DNA from: Micrasema longulum
Lineage: Eukaryota > Arthropoda > Insecta > Trichoptera > Brachycentridae
Direction: 5' to 3'
Assembly: GCA_022494885.1 (NCBI GenBank)
Contig: JAGVSM010003490.1
Location: 23,420-87,419, forward strand
DNA: 64,000 nucleotides
The position numbers and the translations under genes are program-made. The notes beneath the pieces are model-generated. The model worked only from the letters and a program-made list of their open reading frames with translations. It was not told the origin of the DNA and searched no databases. Within the stretch, counting starts at the first letter, position 1; each line of letters begins with the position of its first letter. Below are positions 1 through 10,469 of this stretch, in pieces.

Positions 1-414
1 ATACAAAATTTGTTTTAAATCTGAAATAACATTGAGATCGTATTTGTGAAATAATTGTACGTAAAATATTCGAACGAATCTCACATGCTTAGACATAGGT
101 TTAGCTTATTTGAATTTGACATTATATTAAGTACAGGCGAATCACAAGGCAGGATCGTGGTTTGAACGCCGGAATTGAACAATGGAAAAAATGTACAATG
201 CATCCTTTGGTGTGGTCAAACGGAAGTCCACACGACATTGTCTTTCTCCCAATTCACTCAATTCAAATCATAAACGTTTTGTCTTCCTTTTAAAACGTTC
301 AGAAGAACATTAGACGAAGAATAATGTAAAACGAACGTGTATTCTAACGAGCTAAAACCCGTTTCAGAAGGATCAGAAAACTGAATTTGTTACCCCTTTT
401 ATATTAGATAATAA
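1..414. other. No gene seen
   Basis: AT-rich sequence with no long open frame and no repeat that I recognise. It ends where the CCGG-rich tandem repeat starts. Confidence 0.5.
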
Positions 415-419
415 ACGGG

Positions 420-516
420 TATCCGGCAACTATCTGGTATCCGGCAACTATCCGGTACCCGGCAACTATCCGGTATCTGGCAACTATCCGGTATCCGACG
501 GCTATCCGGTATCCGG
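420..516. repeat. 18-bp tandem repeat (TATCCGGCAACTATCCGG)
   Basis: About 5.4 head-to-tail copies of an 18-bp unit, TATCCGGCAACTATCCGG, with a few substitutions per unit. A second CCGG-rich cluster lies at 1336-1395 (GGCCGAATATCCGGC, GAGCATCCGGCC). The two clusters may be the ends of one non-autonomous element of about 1 kb (420-1395). I see no transposase and no clean target-site duplication. Confidence 0.75.
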
Positions 517-1740
517 TCTATTTTTGCTATTCGGTGGATACCTACCTAATATTCATTAAGTTGTGACGATTTCATGAAATCAACTCAACTATATTGATTT
601 ATCGATATTGGCCACGTTTGGGAAAAAAGAAGTAACCCCAATTATTCGAAAAATTGTCATTTTTGCCTTAGAACGTTTGGTAGGGTGTAGGATACTTCAA
701 TTTATGCGCAGTTTACTATTATATTTGACTATCTATTATGTTTTCGGTTACTTTAATTACACAAAAATCGTTACCACCGTTCGTATTTATCTCAAAATAT
801 AAATAAACGTACTAATATAACGCGCCCAGCGCCATCAGTGAGCCTAGAAACTATTCGATTATTCCAACTTATTTCTTCATACAAAAAAGTATACTATATT
901 TTGAACATCTTAAACCAAGTGGCGGTTTTTTTCTCTTAGAGTAAGCTTGCAGATTACACAAATTATTTGAAGATTCTCGATTTGGAAAACAGTATTTCGA
1001 ACATTACTTCTTAAGGGTTATTTTTCTTTGAGATGATACAGTTGACATGGCTACCAATACTTTTATCCAGTCGTATCGCAGGACATGTGGCGCTCGACGC
1101 AGCTGTTTTTGGCATTATTAGTTTCTAGAACAAATCGGCCAGTTAACATTGCAATCGTCATGGAAATACTTCTAAAAATGCTATTGAAAATTTTGTTTTT
1201 AACTATGAGAGAAATACGAGTAACGAGGTGTTTTTACTGTTTTTTGGTCATACTGTGAAATTTTACTTTTGTGGGTTATCGGCTTTCATATTAAGGAAGA
1301 TACAAACAAAAACTCAATAGAAAATCTAAGTAAAACTGGCCGAATATCCGGCTATCTGGTTCAGGGGATCGCCGGCTATCGAGCATCCGGCCAAACCACT
1401 ATCCATTTCATCACTATCCTATATGTCTATTTATGATATTTTACCATTTCACATTTAACTAATGAATTTTTTCCCTTATTTTCAGGTAAGTCTGGCTTTT
1501 CTAGTGCTCAATCTGAAAAACGTTAGAAGACGGTAAGTTCAAATTTGATATTGGTATGTTTGCCGTATCTTAAAAAAAAGGTTTTGAAAGCATCAATTTT
1601 TTAAAATTTTTACCGAGCCCTCCCCTAACCCTTATCACTATAAATCTACTTTTTTTTTTACTTACGTACCCACACACCCGCACCCTCACATACATTTATA
1701 CACGCACATACAGACATGAACACAGGCGTCGCCGTCGCTC
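517..1740. other. Interior of the putative CCGG-ended element, then non-coding DNA
   Basis: No credible gene. The 65-codon frame at 608-802 starts with a non-ATG codon and shows no domain. 1336-1395 is the second CCGG-rich cluster. 1665-1725 is a degenerate CA-rich stretch of the kind found in LINE 3' regions here. Confidence 0.4.
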
Positions 1741-2095
1741 AGACTAAATTATTTAAACTTTTTTTTATTTAATTTTTTTATTTATTTATAAATCATACAC
1801 AAAGTATTTTACAAGTAAAATACGTTGGATTACATTCCCAGAAGTTACGATAACTCAATTCGGGACGTAAATAATATTAGCATTTAGAAAATAACACATA
1901 TTGAGAACAACAAAGAAACAAAGCAAGTTTAGCACCTTTATATACAACTACAATATATACAACAAAGAAACAATCAAGTTTAGCACCTTTATATACAACT
2001 GAAATCTATACGCCTTAAACCTTTTCTTACACAAGTAGAATAAATATACGTAAAAAAACGATTTTAAGAATTAAAAAAAGTAGTAAATCCACCAA
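1741..2095 (-). repeat. LINE 3'-tail-like sequence with a ~52-bp internal duplication
   Basis: Begins with TTTA-rich sequence, as minus-strand LINE tails do in this window. A unit of about 52 bp (ACAACAAAGAAACAA...GTTTAGCACCTTTATATACAACT) occurs twice in tandem, near 1908-1955 and 1960-2005. No coding remnant is visible. The LINE assignment is inference. Confidence 0.4.
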
Positions 2096-2097
2096 TA

Positions 2098-2412
2098 ATA
2101 TAATAATAATAATAATATTTGGCTTATTTATATAGCGCCAATTTTGTAAAAAATCACCTCAAGGGCGCTTTGCAATTGTATATCTAAACTAAAATTCTAA
2201 CTAAACTTAAGTGATATATTATATTTCCAGATAGATTTAAAATTGAGGGTATGATACGAGTAGTCTAAAGAAGTGTTAGTTGGGATCTGAACTGACTGGG
2301 ACTGTCGATGATTCGTAAGTTTGAAGGCAATTGGTTCCAGGCAGAGGGGCCGGTGGCGGCAAAAGCACGGTCTCCAAATCTAGTGTTTGGGGAGCGCCGG
2401 ATTAGATAATAG
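2098..2412 (-). mobile_element. LINE family B-type C-terminal fragment (L2/CR1-like)
   Basis: Read on the minus strand, 2412-2300 encodes TRFGDRAFAATGPSAWNQLP, the motif at the end of CR1/L2-type reverse transcriptase proteins. It is followed by a 3' tail containing GCGCCCTTGAGGTGATTTT and a TATATAA...CCAAATATT tail ending in an (ATT)n microsatellite. The copy is strongly 5'-truncated and not functional. Confidence 0.75.
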
Positions 2413-2429
2413 GCTGGAGATAGATAAGG

Positions 2430-2960
2430 TCATTAACATCACATGCCATGCAGATGATGCTGCCATGGTGATGATGAAACCACATCCATATCAGTTAGTA
2501 AACATCTGGAATTGTCGTATAGTACAATGAACACGTGAATATTGGAAACATAATTCGGATATACAAAACCTGTGTCAGACCAAATCATGGTGTATACAAC
2601 AGAGGCGAGGATGGATAGAGAAAAAATAAAAATTACGAAAAACCAAGTAGAAAAACTAAATAGAAAAACCAAATAACTGCTCAGAACGTCAGAGATGAAA
2701 GTACTAAAGGCAATCGCAGGGAAACCCAAAAGAGGCAGAATCTAGAGTCAAGAAGTTAGACGGATTTGCGATACCCATTGCATAGTAAATAGATTATGGA
2801 GAGTATACGTCCATAATTCCATTAATCGACAGCTCTAAAATCCCCTACACCATTGCTCACGAAATCCCGGCCGTTTGCCGTCTGCCCGGAAGACCACCAA
2901 GGAGAGGGAAGAACAGCTGAAACTCAAAGTCTCAGGAGTTAGCTTTTAGCTGATACCAAA
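2430..2960 (+). pseudogene. Decayed RTE-like reverse transcriptase (family K)
   Basis: Across three frames the plus strand retains CHADDAAMV (decayed YADD box), SVITYTTEARMDREK, LLRTSEMKVLKAIAGK and, near 2870-2940, AVCRLPGRPPRRGKNS followed by NSKSQELA. This order matches the C-terminal half of insect RTE-like elements, with many frameshifts and stops. It is old and inactive. Confidence 0.65.
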
Positions 2961-3057
2961 TTAATCGATCTTAACTCTTTCCTTCTGTATTCCGTATTAT
3001 TGAATTAACGGTGATTTTTTTTAGTTGGCTCTAGTATTGTAAACATACCTAATAGCT

Positions 3058-3483
3058 TTAAAAATCACCCGCAAAAATCACCCACTTCTTTCTCGATCTT
3101 CCTCGTTTTCTGCAAACTTCCGTAAATCCGTTAGAGAGAATGGACCGCCACACACGTCTATCCTGGCATACAATCCTAGCCTCTTCCACATTCATACATC
3201 TTGTCATACATGCCCTTCGGTTCTGTCTGCTTTTGACATGACCAGACTTAAGATTTTGGTTTATCTGATCATGCCACGTCTTCCTTGGTCGTCCTCGTCT
3301 AACGTTGCCGTTCATTTTTGCCATATATACTTGTTTTACCATTCTCTCGTCGTCCATTCGTTCTACGTGACCAAACCATCTCAAAGACCCTTTCTTAATC
3401 TTATCAATTATACTTGACTCAGATTTACACTCTCGCCTGATTTCATCATTCGTAACCCTGTCATACATTGATTTTCCACACAA
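3058..3483 (-). mobile_element. LINE family A fragment (RTE-like C-terminus)
   Basis: The minus-strand frame encodes MCGKSMYDRV, RWFGHVERMDDERM, RRGRPRKTWHDQ and RRACMTRCMNVEEARIV, the post-RT domain of family A. Copies elsewhere end in SAYPxGEMA; this one diverges after WRSILS into an unrelated KRGRSRK tail, so the 3' end is lost or replaced. It is 5'-truncated before the RT catalytic box. Confidence 0.8.
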
Positions 3484-3485
3484 TA

Positions 3486-4340
3486 TCTAAATTTAGTAAA
3501 TGGGGTCTAAAATTTCAACCGTCCATGCGCTCAGTAGCTGCGAGACTTGTTGTAATCTAAGTTCTATTTTTATAAATTTGCTTTTTATTTCCTTTTTTAA
3601 AATATCACTTAAACTCTAAACTTCATTGTCAAATAAAATGTTTAAAAATAAAAATGTAAATAGGGGCTAGATTTCTTACTGTCCATGCGCTCTGTAGCTG
3701 CAATCTAGTTATCTAGCTCCTATATATCATAATTGTAATATATCATAATTGGAGACGAGGCTGTCGAAATGCGATCCCTCAGGCGAATGTGTGGTAAAAC
3801 GATGTATGATAGGTGCACAAATGTCGAGATCCGTGAAGTGTGTAAGGCTGGGACATGCATTATTGACAGAATCGAGAAAGGGGTGCTGCGTTGGTTTGGA
3901 CATGTAGAGCGAATGGACAGCGAAAGAACGGCTTAAAGGAACTACGATGCAAATGTTGGTGGATGCAGAAAACGAGGAAGACCGAGAAAGACATGGCACG
4001 ATCAAGTCCATCAAATTGAAATTGAATTGAAGATGGACATGTCAAAAGTAGGAATAATCGGCGTGCGTGCATAAGAAGATGTATGAATGTAGAGGAAGCG
4101 AGGTCTGTATGCCAAGATAGAGTGTTATGGCGTTCTATCCTCTCTGCCTACCCCTACGGAGAAACGGCGTGATGGTTTGTTGTTGTTGTTGTTGGAGACG
4201 AGGAACTAGAATCCCAACCATCCATGCGCTCTGTAGCTGCAAGACGTGCTGGGATATTTATTTACTGTGGAGCGCCCTTGAGGTGATTTTCACAAAAATA
4301 GCGCTATATAAATTATCCAAACATTATTATTATCATTTGC
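3486..4340 (+). mobile_element. Non-coding element B', split by a family A insertion
   Basis: Left part 3486-3760 and right part 4194-4335 together match the B' copies at 14600-14905 (+) and 56125-56620 (-). The copy carries the recurring motif GTCCATGCGCTCTGTAGCTG at 3521, 3681 and ~4219. It ends with GCGCCCTTGAGGTGATTTTC...GCGCTATATAAATTATCC and (ATT)n. No protein is encoded. The shared tail suggests mobilisation by the family B LINE (inference). Confidence 0.75.
3761..4193 (+). mobile_element. LINE family A insertion with target-site duplication
   Basis: Encodes, with frameshifts, AVEMRSLRRMCGKTMYDR, LRWFGHVERMDSERTA, RKRGRPRKTWHDQ and GVLSSLPTPTEKRRDGL, ending in a (TTG)n tail. It is flanked by GGAGACGAGG at 3751-3760 and 4194-4203. 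The undisturbed paralogous site is seen in reverse complement near 56248-56262, which confirms the duplication (10-12 bp). It is a 5'-truncated insertion. Confidence 0.85.
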
Positions 4341-4670
4341 TCGAAATGATTGACAGGTCGCGTCACATCATGTCTAATTCCTAATATGTCAACCTTCTAT
4401 CCTAAACTCAGAATCATCCCTAGCAAGGCCCAACAATGGCTTCGCATTACAAATATGAAATCCATTATGCCAAGCTAGTCAATAATATTTAATACACAGC
4501 CAAATGGCGCTCGTCATTTAAGTATTATGTCATCTAAGGGGCTAATGGGGGGTAGAGCCGCATGTTAAAGCAGGGGTAAAAAACCTTTTTAGAGCAGGTG
4601 ACAAAATTCTAAAACCACCTTGCTTAATTCGCTGTCACATTTAGGATGTTCGCAGGCGGAATACACCAAG
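4341..4670. other. No gene seen
   Basis: No feature that I can support. The short plus-strand frame running into 4384 is the tail of element B' read through. Confidence 0.4.
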
Positions 4671-4672
4671 CA

Positions 4673-4930
4673 TACAAACAAACAAACAAACCAACACGCC
4701 GTTCAGTAGGTAGGCAGAGAGGATAGAACGCCACATGACCCTATCGATTATTCCGACTTTTGACATTTCCATGTGCAAGTATTTGAGGATTTGGGCATGC
4801 CATGTCTTTCTCGGTCTTCCTCTATTTCCGCATCCATCAACATTCGCATTGTAAATATTCTTAGCCGTTCTTTCGCTGTCCATTCGCTCTACATGTCCAA
4901 ACAAGCGCAGAGCTCCTTTCTTGATTTTTC
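4673..4930 (-). mobile_element. LINE family A 3' end
   Basis: Minus strand: KIKKGALRLFGHVERMDSER, NRGRPRKTWHAQ, WRSILSAYL, then the terminal GGCGTG and a (TTTG)n tail at 4673-4696. It is 5'-truncated and abuts a family B tail on the other strand. Confidence 0.8.
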
Positions 4931-5145
4931 TTGTTCGGGTTCTATAAATATTTGAATAAATCCGTAGCATGTTATACCAAAATATATTTTTTTTAAATAC
5001 AAATTTAAAAGCTTCATTTAAGTTTATTTATCTATAGAATCACTCTCCAAAGCGCCCTTAAAGTATTATATTACACAAAATGCGCTTTATATGTTATCCA
5101 TAATAATAATTATTTATTATTAGGTAGGTAGGTAGGTTCGTGATC
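4930..5145 (+). mobile_element. LINE family B 3' tail
   Basis: Matches the end of the family B copies at 15300-15480 and 21410-21560: TTTGAATAAATCC...TATAGAATCACT..AAAGCGCCCTT..GCGCTTTATATGTTATCC, ending in (AAT)n and a short (TAGG)n run. Only the 3' untranslated tail is present. Confidence 0.7.
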
Positions 5146-5455
5146 AAATGTTTTTGAAAAATTATTAAAGTTTTAGGCCAAAAAAATACGTTTACAGGGG
5201 GTATTATTCAAGTGTAGGCAAGTGAAATATAAATAATCGGAGTGATGTTTATAGCATTTGAATAATGTTAGTTATTTTGATTTTATAGCCGTAAGTATTT
5301 TAAATCTAAAAACTGACAACGGAAATTGAAACATCAATTTTTCCATACTTGTTTTCGAGCCGGTGTAGTCTGACCATTGGAGAATTTATAAAATAGTATT
5401 TATATAATAGCTAAAACAACATTAGGCATCTTGTACGTACTAAAATATGGAGATA
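5146..5455. other. No gene seen
   Basis: AT-rich DNA with no recognisable feature up to a (TA)n run at 5460-5478. Confidence 0.4.
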
Positions 5456-6420
5456 AATCTATATATATATATATATATAAATGAATGTACGAAAGTTTGC
5501 CCTTTATAGACTCGATAACTACTGGACCAATTTACATGCGGTTTTTTGCAAAATAATCTTAGTTACGTTACTGAGGTTTGTTAATAATAATATCTTCAAT
5601 ATGTTCATCAGAGAAAAAGTTAGGAGCGAATATGTGTTTTTCATCAAACTTTCAGGCTTGCATTCGACTAAAATGCATATTCCGGAAAATTCAGAGTATT
5701 TTGTTTTTTTGTTTATTAAAAAAGTTCGTATTTTAACGTTTACAAATATAAATGATTTTTAATTTATACTAAATTGATTAATTTCCTTATAATTTCTTCA
5801 TATTAACTTATTTGTATAGGATTTTTAGTAATAAGTTTAACTCACATTCGATACATTTTTAAAAAACGAATTCTTACGCAAAATGCATCACTGTTGGTAA
5901 GTAACGGAGAACTTGACATTTGAAAAAAGAATTCTATATTTAAAAACCATTTTTTAATGATTTGGAATTCAACCATACACAAGTACCTACTTAAATTCAA
6001 TATTTAAATATAATTAAATTTTAGTTTTGGAATTAAATCATAAAAAACTACCTAGGTATCTACTTATCAATGATAAGTCTTTTTCCTTTTATCCAGACAG
6101 TTTTCGCACACTTTTATGACAGTCATATTTCTTTTATTTTGGTTTCGAATTAAATCTCAAGGTCACGTCAAAACCCGACTGGCTGTTAAAGAATGACTAA
6201 ACTCACGTTGAGCATGAGTTGAGTGTCATAATTTTAGAATGCTCAGGGTAAAACGCGGTCTGACTTTTTGACGTGACTTTTGCACGATTTTGATTTGAGC
6301 ACAACGAGGCCTCTTAGCCAATCACATAAGGAGATAAAACGAAAAACTAAGCCTTATTACGAATAAATAAATAGCTCCAAAAAGTCCAAATTAATTCACG
6401 TGTGTCCTTATTTACGAAAA
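5456..6420 (+). mobile_element. Dispersed Helitron-like repeat, copy 1
   Basis: Starts with TATATATAAATGAATG and a block containing CTCGATAACTACTGGACCAATTTAC, a sort of sequence widespread in insect Helitron-like repeats. It continues with sequence shared with 49155-49960, such as TTTATCCAGACAGTTTTCGCAC, the CAAAACCCGACTGGCTGTTAAA block and ACGCGGTCTGACTTTT. A shorter piece is at 59335-59510. No Rep/helicase frame is visible, so the copy is non-autonomous. The Helitron assignment is inference. Confidence 0.55.
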
Positions 6421-6529
6421 AAACGTTTGTTCAACCAGCTGATAGCAGGCAAGATAACGTTCGGGCGGGACTACATCTGTCGGGTCCACTAGAGTGTCGG
6501 GTCCACTAAAAATGGCGCTAATTTTATCA

Positions 6530-6740
6530 GCCAAATATTATGTATATATTCGCCTATCACACAACCAAAATATCATTGATATTTAACCAAAATGTTGTGT
6601 ATCAACCAAAATGTTTTGGTATTACCCAAAATGTCTTGGTGTATCACCAGAAATATCATTGTATCGTACGAAATGTCTTGTTGTCTCACATAAAAGGCCT
6701 TGTCGTATCGCCTTTAATACGCGTGTCACAGGTTCGCCGT
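6530..6740. repeat. Degenerate ~21-24-bp tandem repeat (ACCAAAATGT...)
   Basis: Six or seven diverged units of the type ACCAAAATGTNTTGGTRTATCA, followed by GCCTTGTCGTATCGCC. Within 6540-6779 the units happen to be open in one frame; I read this as chance, not a gene. Confidence 0.65.
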
Positions 6741-6779
6741 CACAGCACTAAAGGGTGGGTTTTCCCCAAGTGCAAGTAG

Positions 6780-7170
6780 GCCGGTGAAGCGAGAGATAAC
6801 ATCGACCCTAATAATTTTGTCATCCCTCCAAGAAGCACTGATTACTAAAAAACTTTTCCCTTCAAATATATCCACGTAAAACAGAATTTCGACTGTATTT
6901 ATAAAATGAACATTAACAAAATGTTTTTTTTTTTAATTTAAATTATTTAATACGACCTAGATTAATTTCTCTTTTGTGGCCCCAAGAGTGTTCAATGTGC
7001 ATTGCAGGAGACTGCTGCGAGACATTGCATAGATTTTTACAAAATTTTTTTATTTTGCATTTTTGCTATTGGCCTCATAGAGTTAAGTATACGTTATTTT
7101 TTGTAACATGTATCTTTATATGAATAAATAAAAAATAAATTAAATAAATAAGATAAAATAAAATAAAATT
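6780..7170. other. No gene; AT-rich with a LINE-like poly-TAAA end
   Basis: No coding remnant is convincing. 7110-7168 is a run of AAATAAATAAA/AAAATAAAAT units like the simple-repeat end of a LINE or SINE. Confidence 0.4.
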
Positions 7171-7175
7171 TGATG

Positions 7176-7422
7176 TAGTATTTTTTTATTAGTTGTTGGT
7201 AGTAAAAAACATTTGTGATTAAAATACATCGGAACGGAAAAAAAAGAAAGGTGACGAATTAGAGAACTAAGTTTTTTTTTAAATTTCAGGTTGAATTTTA
7301 TCGTGAATTTTTGTATGTTTTTTTAATCGTAATATCAAATTTTTCAACACTAGTTTGAGGGAAGTTCCGACGTATTTTAATCACAAATGTTTATGACTAC
7401 CAACAAATAATAAAAAATACTA
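7176..7422. mobile_element. Palindromic MITE, ~247 bp
   Basis: Left arm 7176-7235 and right arm 7364-7422 are inverted repeats of ~59 bp differing at only a few positions (core ACATTTGTGATTAAAATACRTCGGAAC). The ~130-bp loop has no coding content. This is a non-autonomous terminal-inverted-repeat element; its superfamily is not determined. Confidence 0.8.
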
Positions 7423-9235
7423 AAATATATTTTTTTTAAATACGTTTTGAATGCTTAAAGGTCAAATTTTGGAAAAATCTCAAAGTATAAAAATTGACAT
7501 ATTTGTTAAGGAGAGTAAGGTCTAATAATTAGCAAATGACCTCCTCTATGTGCGAATTTGCTATGGCGGGTTCAGTTTGAGTCACCCTGTAGAAATAAGT
7601 TAGTGAAAATCTGTGCCAATGCATAATTTATTGTTCACAAAAAATTCTAACGTTCCGGGCACAAAACATGACGATAGTGTGTTTTTATTAATTGATTTTA
7701 TCTACCAACTGGTTTTATTCGCATTTTGGCAAATGATTGAATCAGACCTCAACTAAAATGATTTTTTCTCTACAAAAATAAGTACGTACCCATATACAGT
7801 ACATTTTGATCTAGAAGTTTTATTTTTATTCGCAATTGTACTTAATATGCGCTTTCTTTATAATGCATGTTTTTGATTAGTGTGGACTCACCCCCATAGG
7901 AAATTCCCAGAAGGGGCTGGGTACAACAGTGATTATCTGCGCTTGTCATCTGCCATCGGTATTGTCATAAGTTTTTTCTTCCTTTGTCCAGTTTCCCCTC
8001 GCGGCATCATCGAATATTTCGAGGCCCTCAATAAATATGTAGAGCACTGCGATTTTCTAATCCCTAATTTTACCTCCGTCAGCAAAATATCTTAATTACT
8101 ACCCCAAGAAGTAATATTGATTAAAAAGGCAAAATTATTTGGAGACAAAAGACTATTCAAATATTTGATAATACCTTTGTAATGTATAATAAAAACTACG
8201 TTATTGTAGTTGTAAGATAATATTTTTTACTTATATTCAATTTTAACAAGCGTATTGGTATTTATATGTCTGAACCAAAATTATTCTGAAGTGGGAATTT
8301 TTAAGGATGATATTGTTAACGAAAAGCGGACTGTTTAATGTAAAATGAATATCATTTAATTTTGTTCAAAGTTGGAGTATTTGAATAAAAGAAAGGAGCT
8401 CGGGAATGGACCTACATTTAATGCGATGAGGATGTTATTTTATACTGGCGCACTGGATGATCAAGTGTTCCTATGCATTCTTTAACGATTTATGATAACT
8501 TTTACAATGACGCGCGACGATCTCAAGAATTCTTATGCAAATCTTGGAAGAAGGATGGGAAAGAAAGGTAATCGGCCAGGAATAATATCTATAAATTCTG
8601 TTTTATACTAAATAGATATATACTATACATTTGATAGTCAAAAATGTATATTTTAATTGTACGAATTAAAAGTACAAAAATATAAGATCATTAATATAAC
8701 GTTAAGAAAGAGAGGGAATTGGTGGAAATGGAATAGGGAGGCAGATTGTATATAATTTGATTTAGTGATCGAATAAAAGAAGACAACTTGTTGTCGAAGA
8801 ATATTTGTTGGCATACATAAGAATTCTGGGTTAGGCGAAGTGAAAACCAAAATTAGTTTTATGTTTTTTATTACGAGGAAATAAATTTTATCTCAGGTTT
8901 CGTGTTGGGATATTCAATTTTTTAGAGCTCAGTTGTTAAGGCGCATCAAATAGTGAATTGAGGATTTTGAAAAATACTAACTGATCGGATTTATTTTGAA
9001 GATCTTGAAGAGAAGATGTATTTCAGATTGCTTCTAGTTAATTTTATGTTATATTATGTAACGAGTAACGAAATATCTGGCGAGACCGAATAAACTGAAA
9101 CCTTTGATTTGGTTTTCTCCATTTGTCTATTCAATCAAAAAGTACGCAAGGAAGTAGAAATAAACTGTGGTATCCTGGCTTACCACTGTCAGAATAAGAA
9201 ATTGGAGCTGTATTGAAGATGGAAGGTAAAACTAT
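7423..9235. other. No gene seen
   Basis: AT-rich DNA. The frame at 7880-8095 begins with GTG, encodes no known motif and has no splice or neighbour support. I see no LINE or SINE signature. Confidence 0.4.
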
Positions 9236-9239
9236 GAAC

Positions 9240-9565
9240 GATAGGAGACCCGCGCATTATGTAAGGCTGACATGAGTATTATAGACAAAATCAAAGGAGT
9301 TCTGAGTTGTTTTGGACATAGAAAGCGAAAAAACGGCGAAAAAGATATACGATGCGAATGTTGATAGATGCGGACCAAATCCACAGGACCATATCCTTGG
9401 GGAAGAAGAAATAATTGAAGATGGGCATTTCAAAAGTCGATATAATCGTGCATGGTAAGATGTATAAATGAAGAGGAATCAGGTCTGTATGCGATGACAG
9501 TGATAAGGCATCATATCCTTCTTGCCTACCCCTACGGGGAAACTGCGTGATGATTTGTTTGTTGA
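9240..9565 (+). pseudogene. Heavily decayed LINE family A 3' end
   Basis: Out of frame but recognisable: nucleotide order GACATAGAAAGCGAAAAAACGG, ACGATGCGAATGTTGATAG, TATCCTTCTTGCCTACCCCT and GGGGAAACTGCGTGATGATT with a (TTTG)n tail. Every block matches family A copies with indels. Confidence 0.65.
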
Positions 9566-10136
9566 AGATGGAAATGTTAGACAGCAAGAAGTGTGTCGTT
9601 TGCACCATAATATCAAAATTTTCACAATTTTTTTCCCTAATCGAATTCAGCATTTTTCGGAAGGCTTTAAATTTTTTATCGTCAGGATCACCGGGACACC
9701 CGCCGAGGATTAAATTCATATTATTTGACCGGTGAGTACTTCTCCTATTGTGTCACCCTATCGCTGATCGCCCCTTATCTCTAGGCAATCGGTACGGTGG
9801 TGATGTTCGCATTTGTACAGTTTTGACAGCCCTTTCTGGGGTTGCGCAGGGCTCGGATTAGGACCCCATCTTTTAAATTGTCCCATGCCGGGTAAACAAT
9901 AATCACAGAGTACTGTGTTTGAATAGACTCCATCAGTCATCAGGTTTAATGAACTCGAATGTAGTGAAAATGTCAGGTACGCATGTGAATTAACGAAAAC
10001 TTATATCATGAACACGCTCAAACTCAACGAAAACAGACGGATTTTTTAGCACTAACGCACTAACTTCGTTATTATTCATTTTTTAAATTATTTTTATTAT
10101 GCCGACTATAATAATATAAATATATATTATTATTAT
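9566..10136. other. No gene seen
   Basis: 9720-9960 is less AT-rich than its surroundings (GTGTCACCCTATCGCTGATC, CCTTTCTGGGGTTGCGCAGG) and may be an old repeat, but I find no second copy in the window. Confidence 0.35.
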
Positions 10137-10137
10137 C

Positions 10138-10425
10138 AACCTCGCGGTGTAATGGTCAGCGCATTTGCCTACCATGCAAGAGATCTCAGGTTCGATTCCC
10201 GGCATAATTTATATGAAGTATGTATTTATAAGTGTGTTTTCTCACTAGAATTTTTCATAGTCCCTGGACTGGTACCTGAAGCGTAAGACTGATCATCTTA
10301 CCTTCATGAAAGAACAATGATCAATATACGTTGCGATTGGTGTTCCAATGCGGTGCCTTATTTACCATTAGGTACGGAAAGGGAGTGAGTGATACCCCCT
10401 AAGATTAGCTATTTAAGAAAGTTTA
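10138..10425 (+). mobile_element. SINE-A, tRNA-Gly-like head
   Basis: The head folds like a tRNA. The anticodon arm is TTTGC-CTACCAT-GCAAG, and the pol III B box GGTTCGATTCC is at 10189-10199. The body contains TCCCTGGACTGGTACCTGAAGCG and GATTGGTGTTCCAATGCGGTGCC. The tail is GGTACGGAAAGGGAGTGAGTGAT. Other copies: 36012-36235, 39897-40325, 58085-58360 (-) and fragments near 20275-20520. It is a SINE, not a functional tRNA gene. Confidence 0.8.
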
Positions 10426-10469
10426 CATAATAATAACAATAAAAAAAACGTAATTAATCCACAATATTT

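Noticed and set aside
7880..8095. Small gene
   Set aside because: Starts with GTG; no motif and no splice context.
9291..9735. Genes on either strand
   Set aside because: The region is the decayed end of LINE family A plus unassigned DNA; the frames are not supported.
10141..10210. tRNA gene
   Set aside because: It has an A/B-box and an anticodon arm, but the acceptor stem does not pair and it continues into a SINE body repeated elsewhere in the window.
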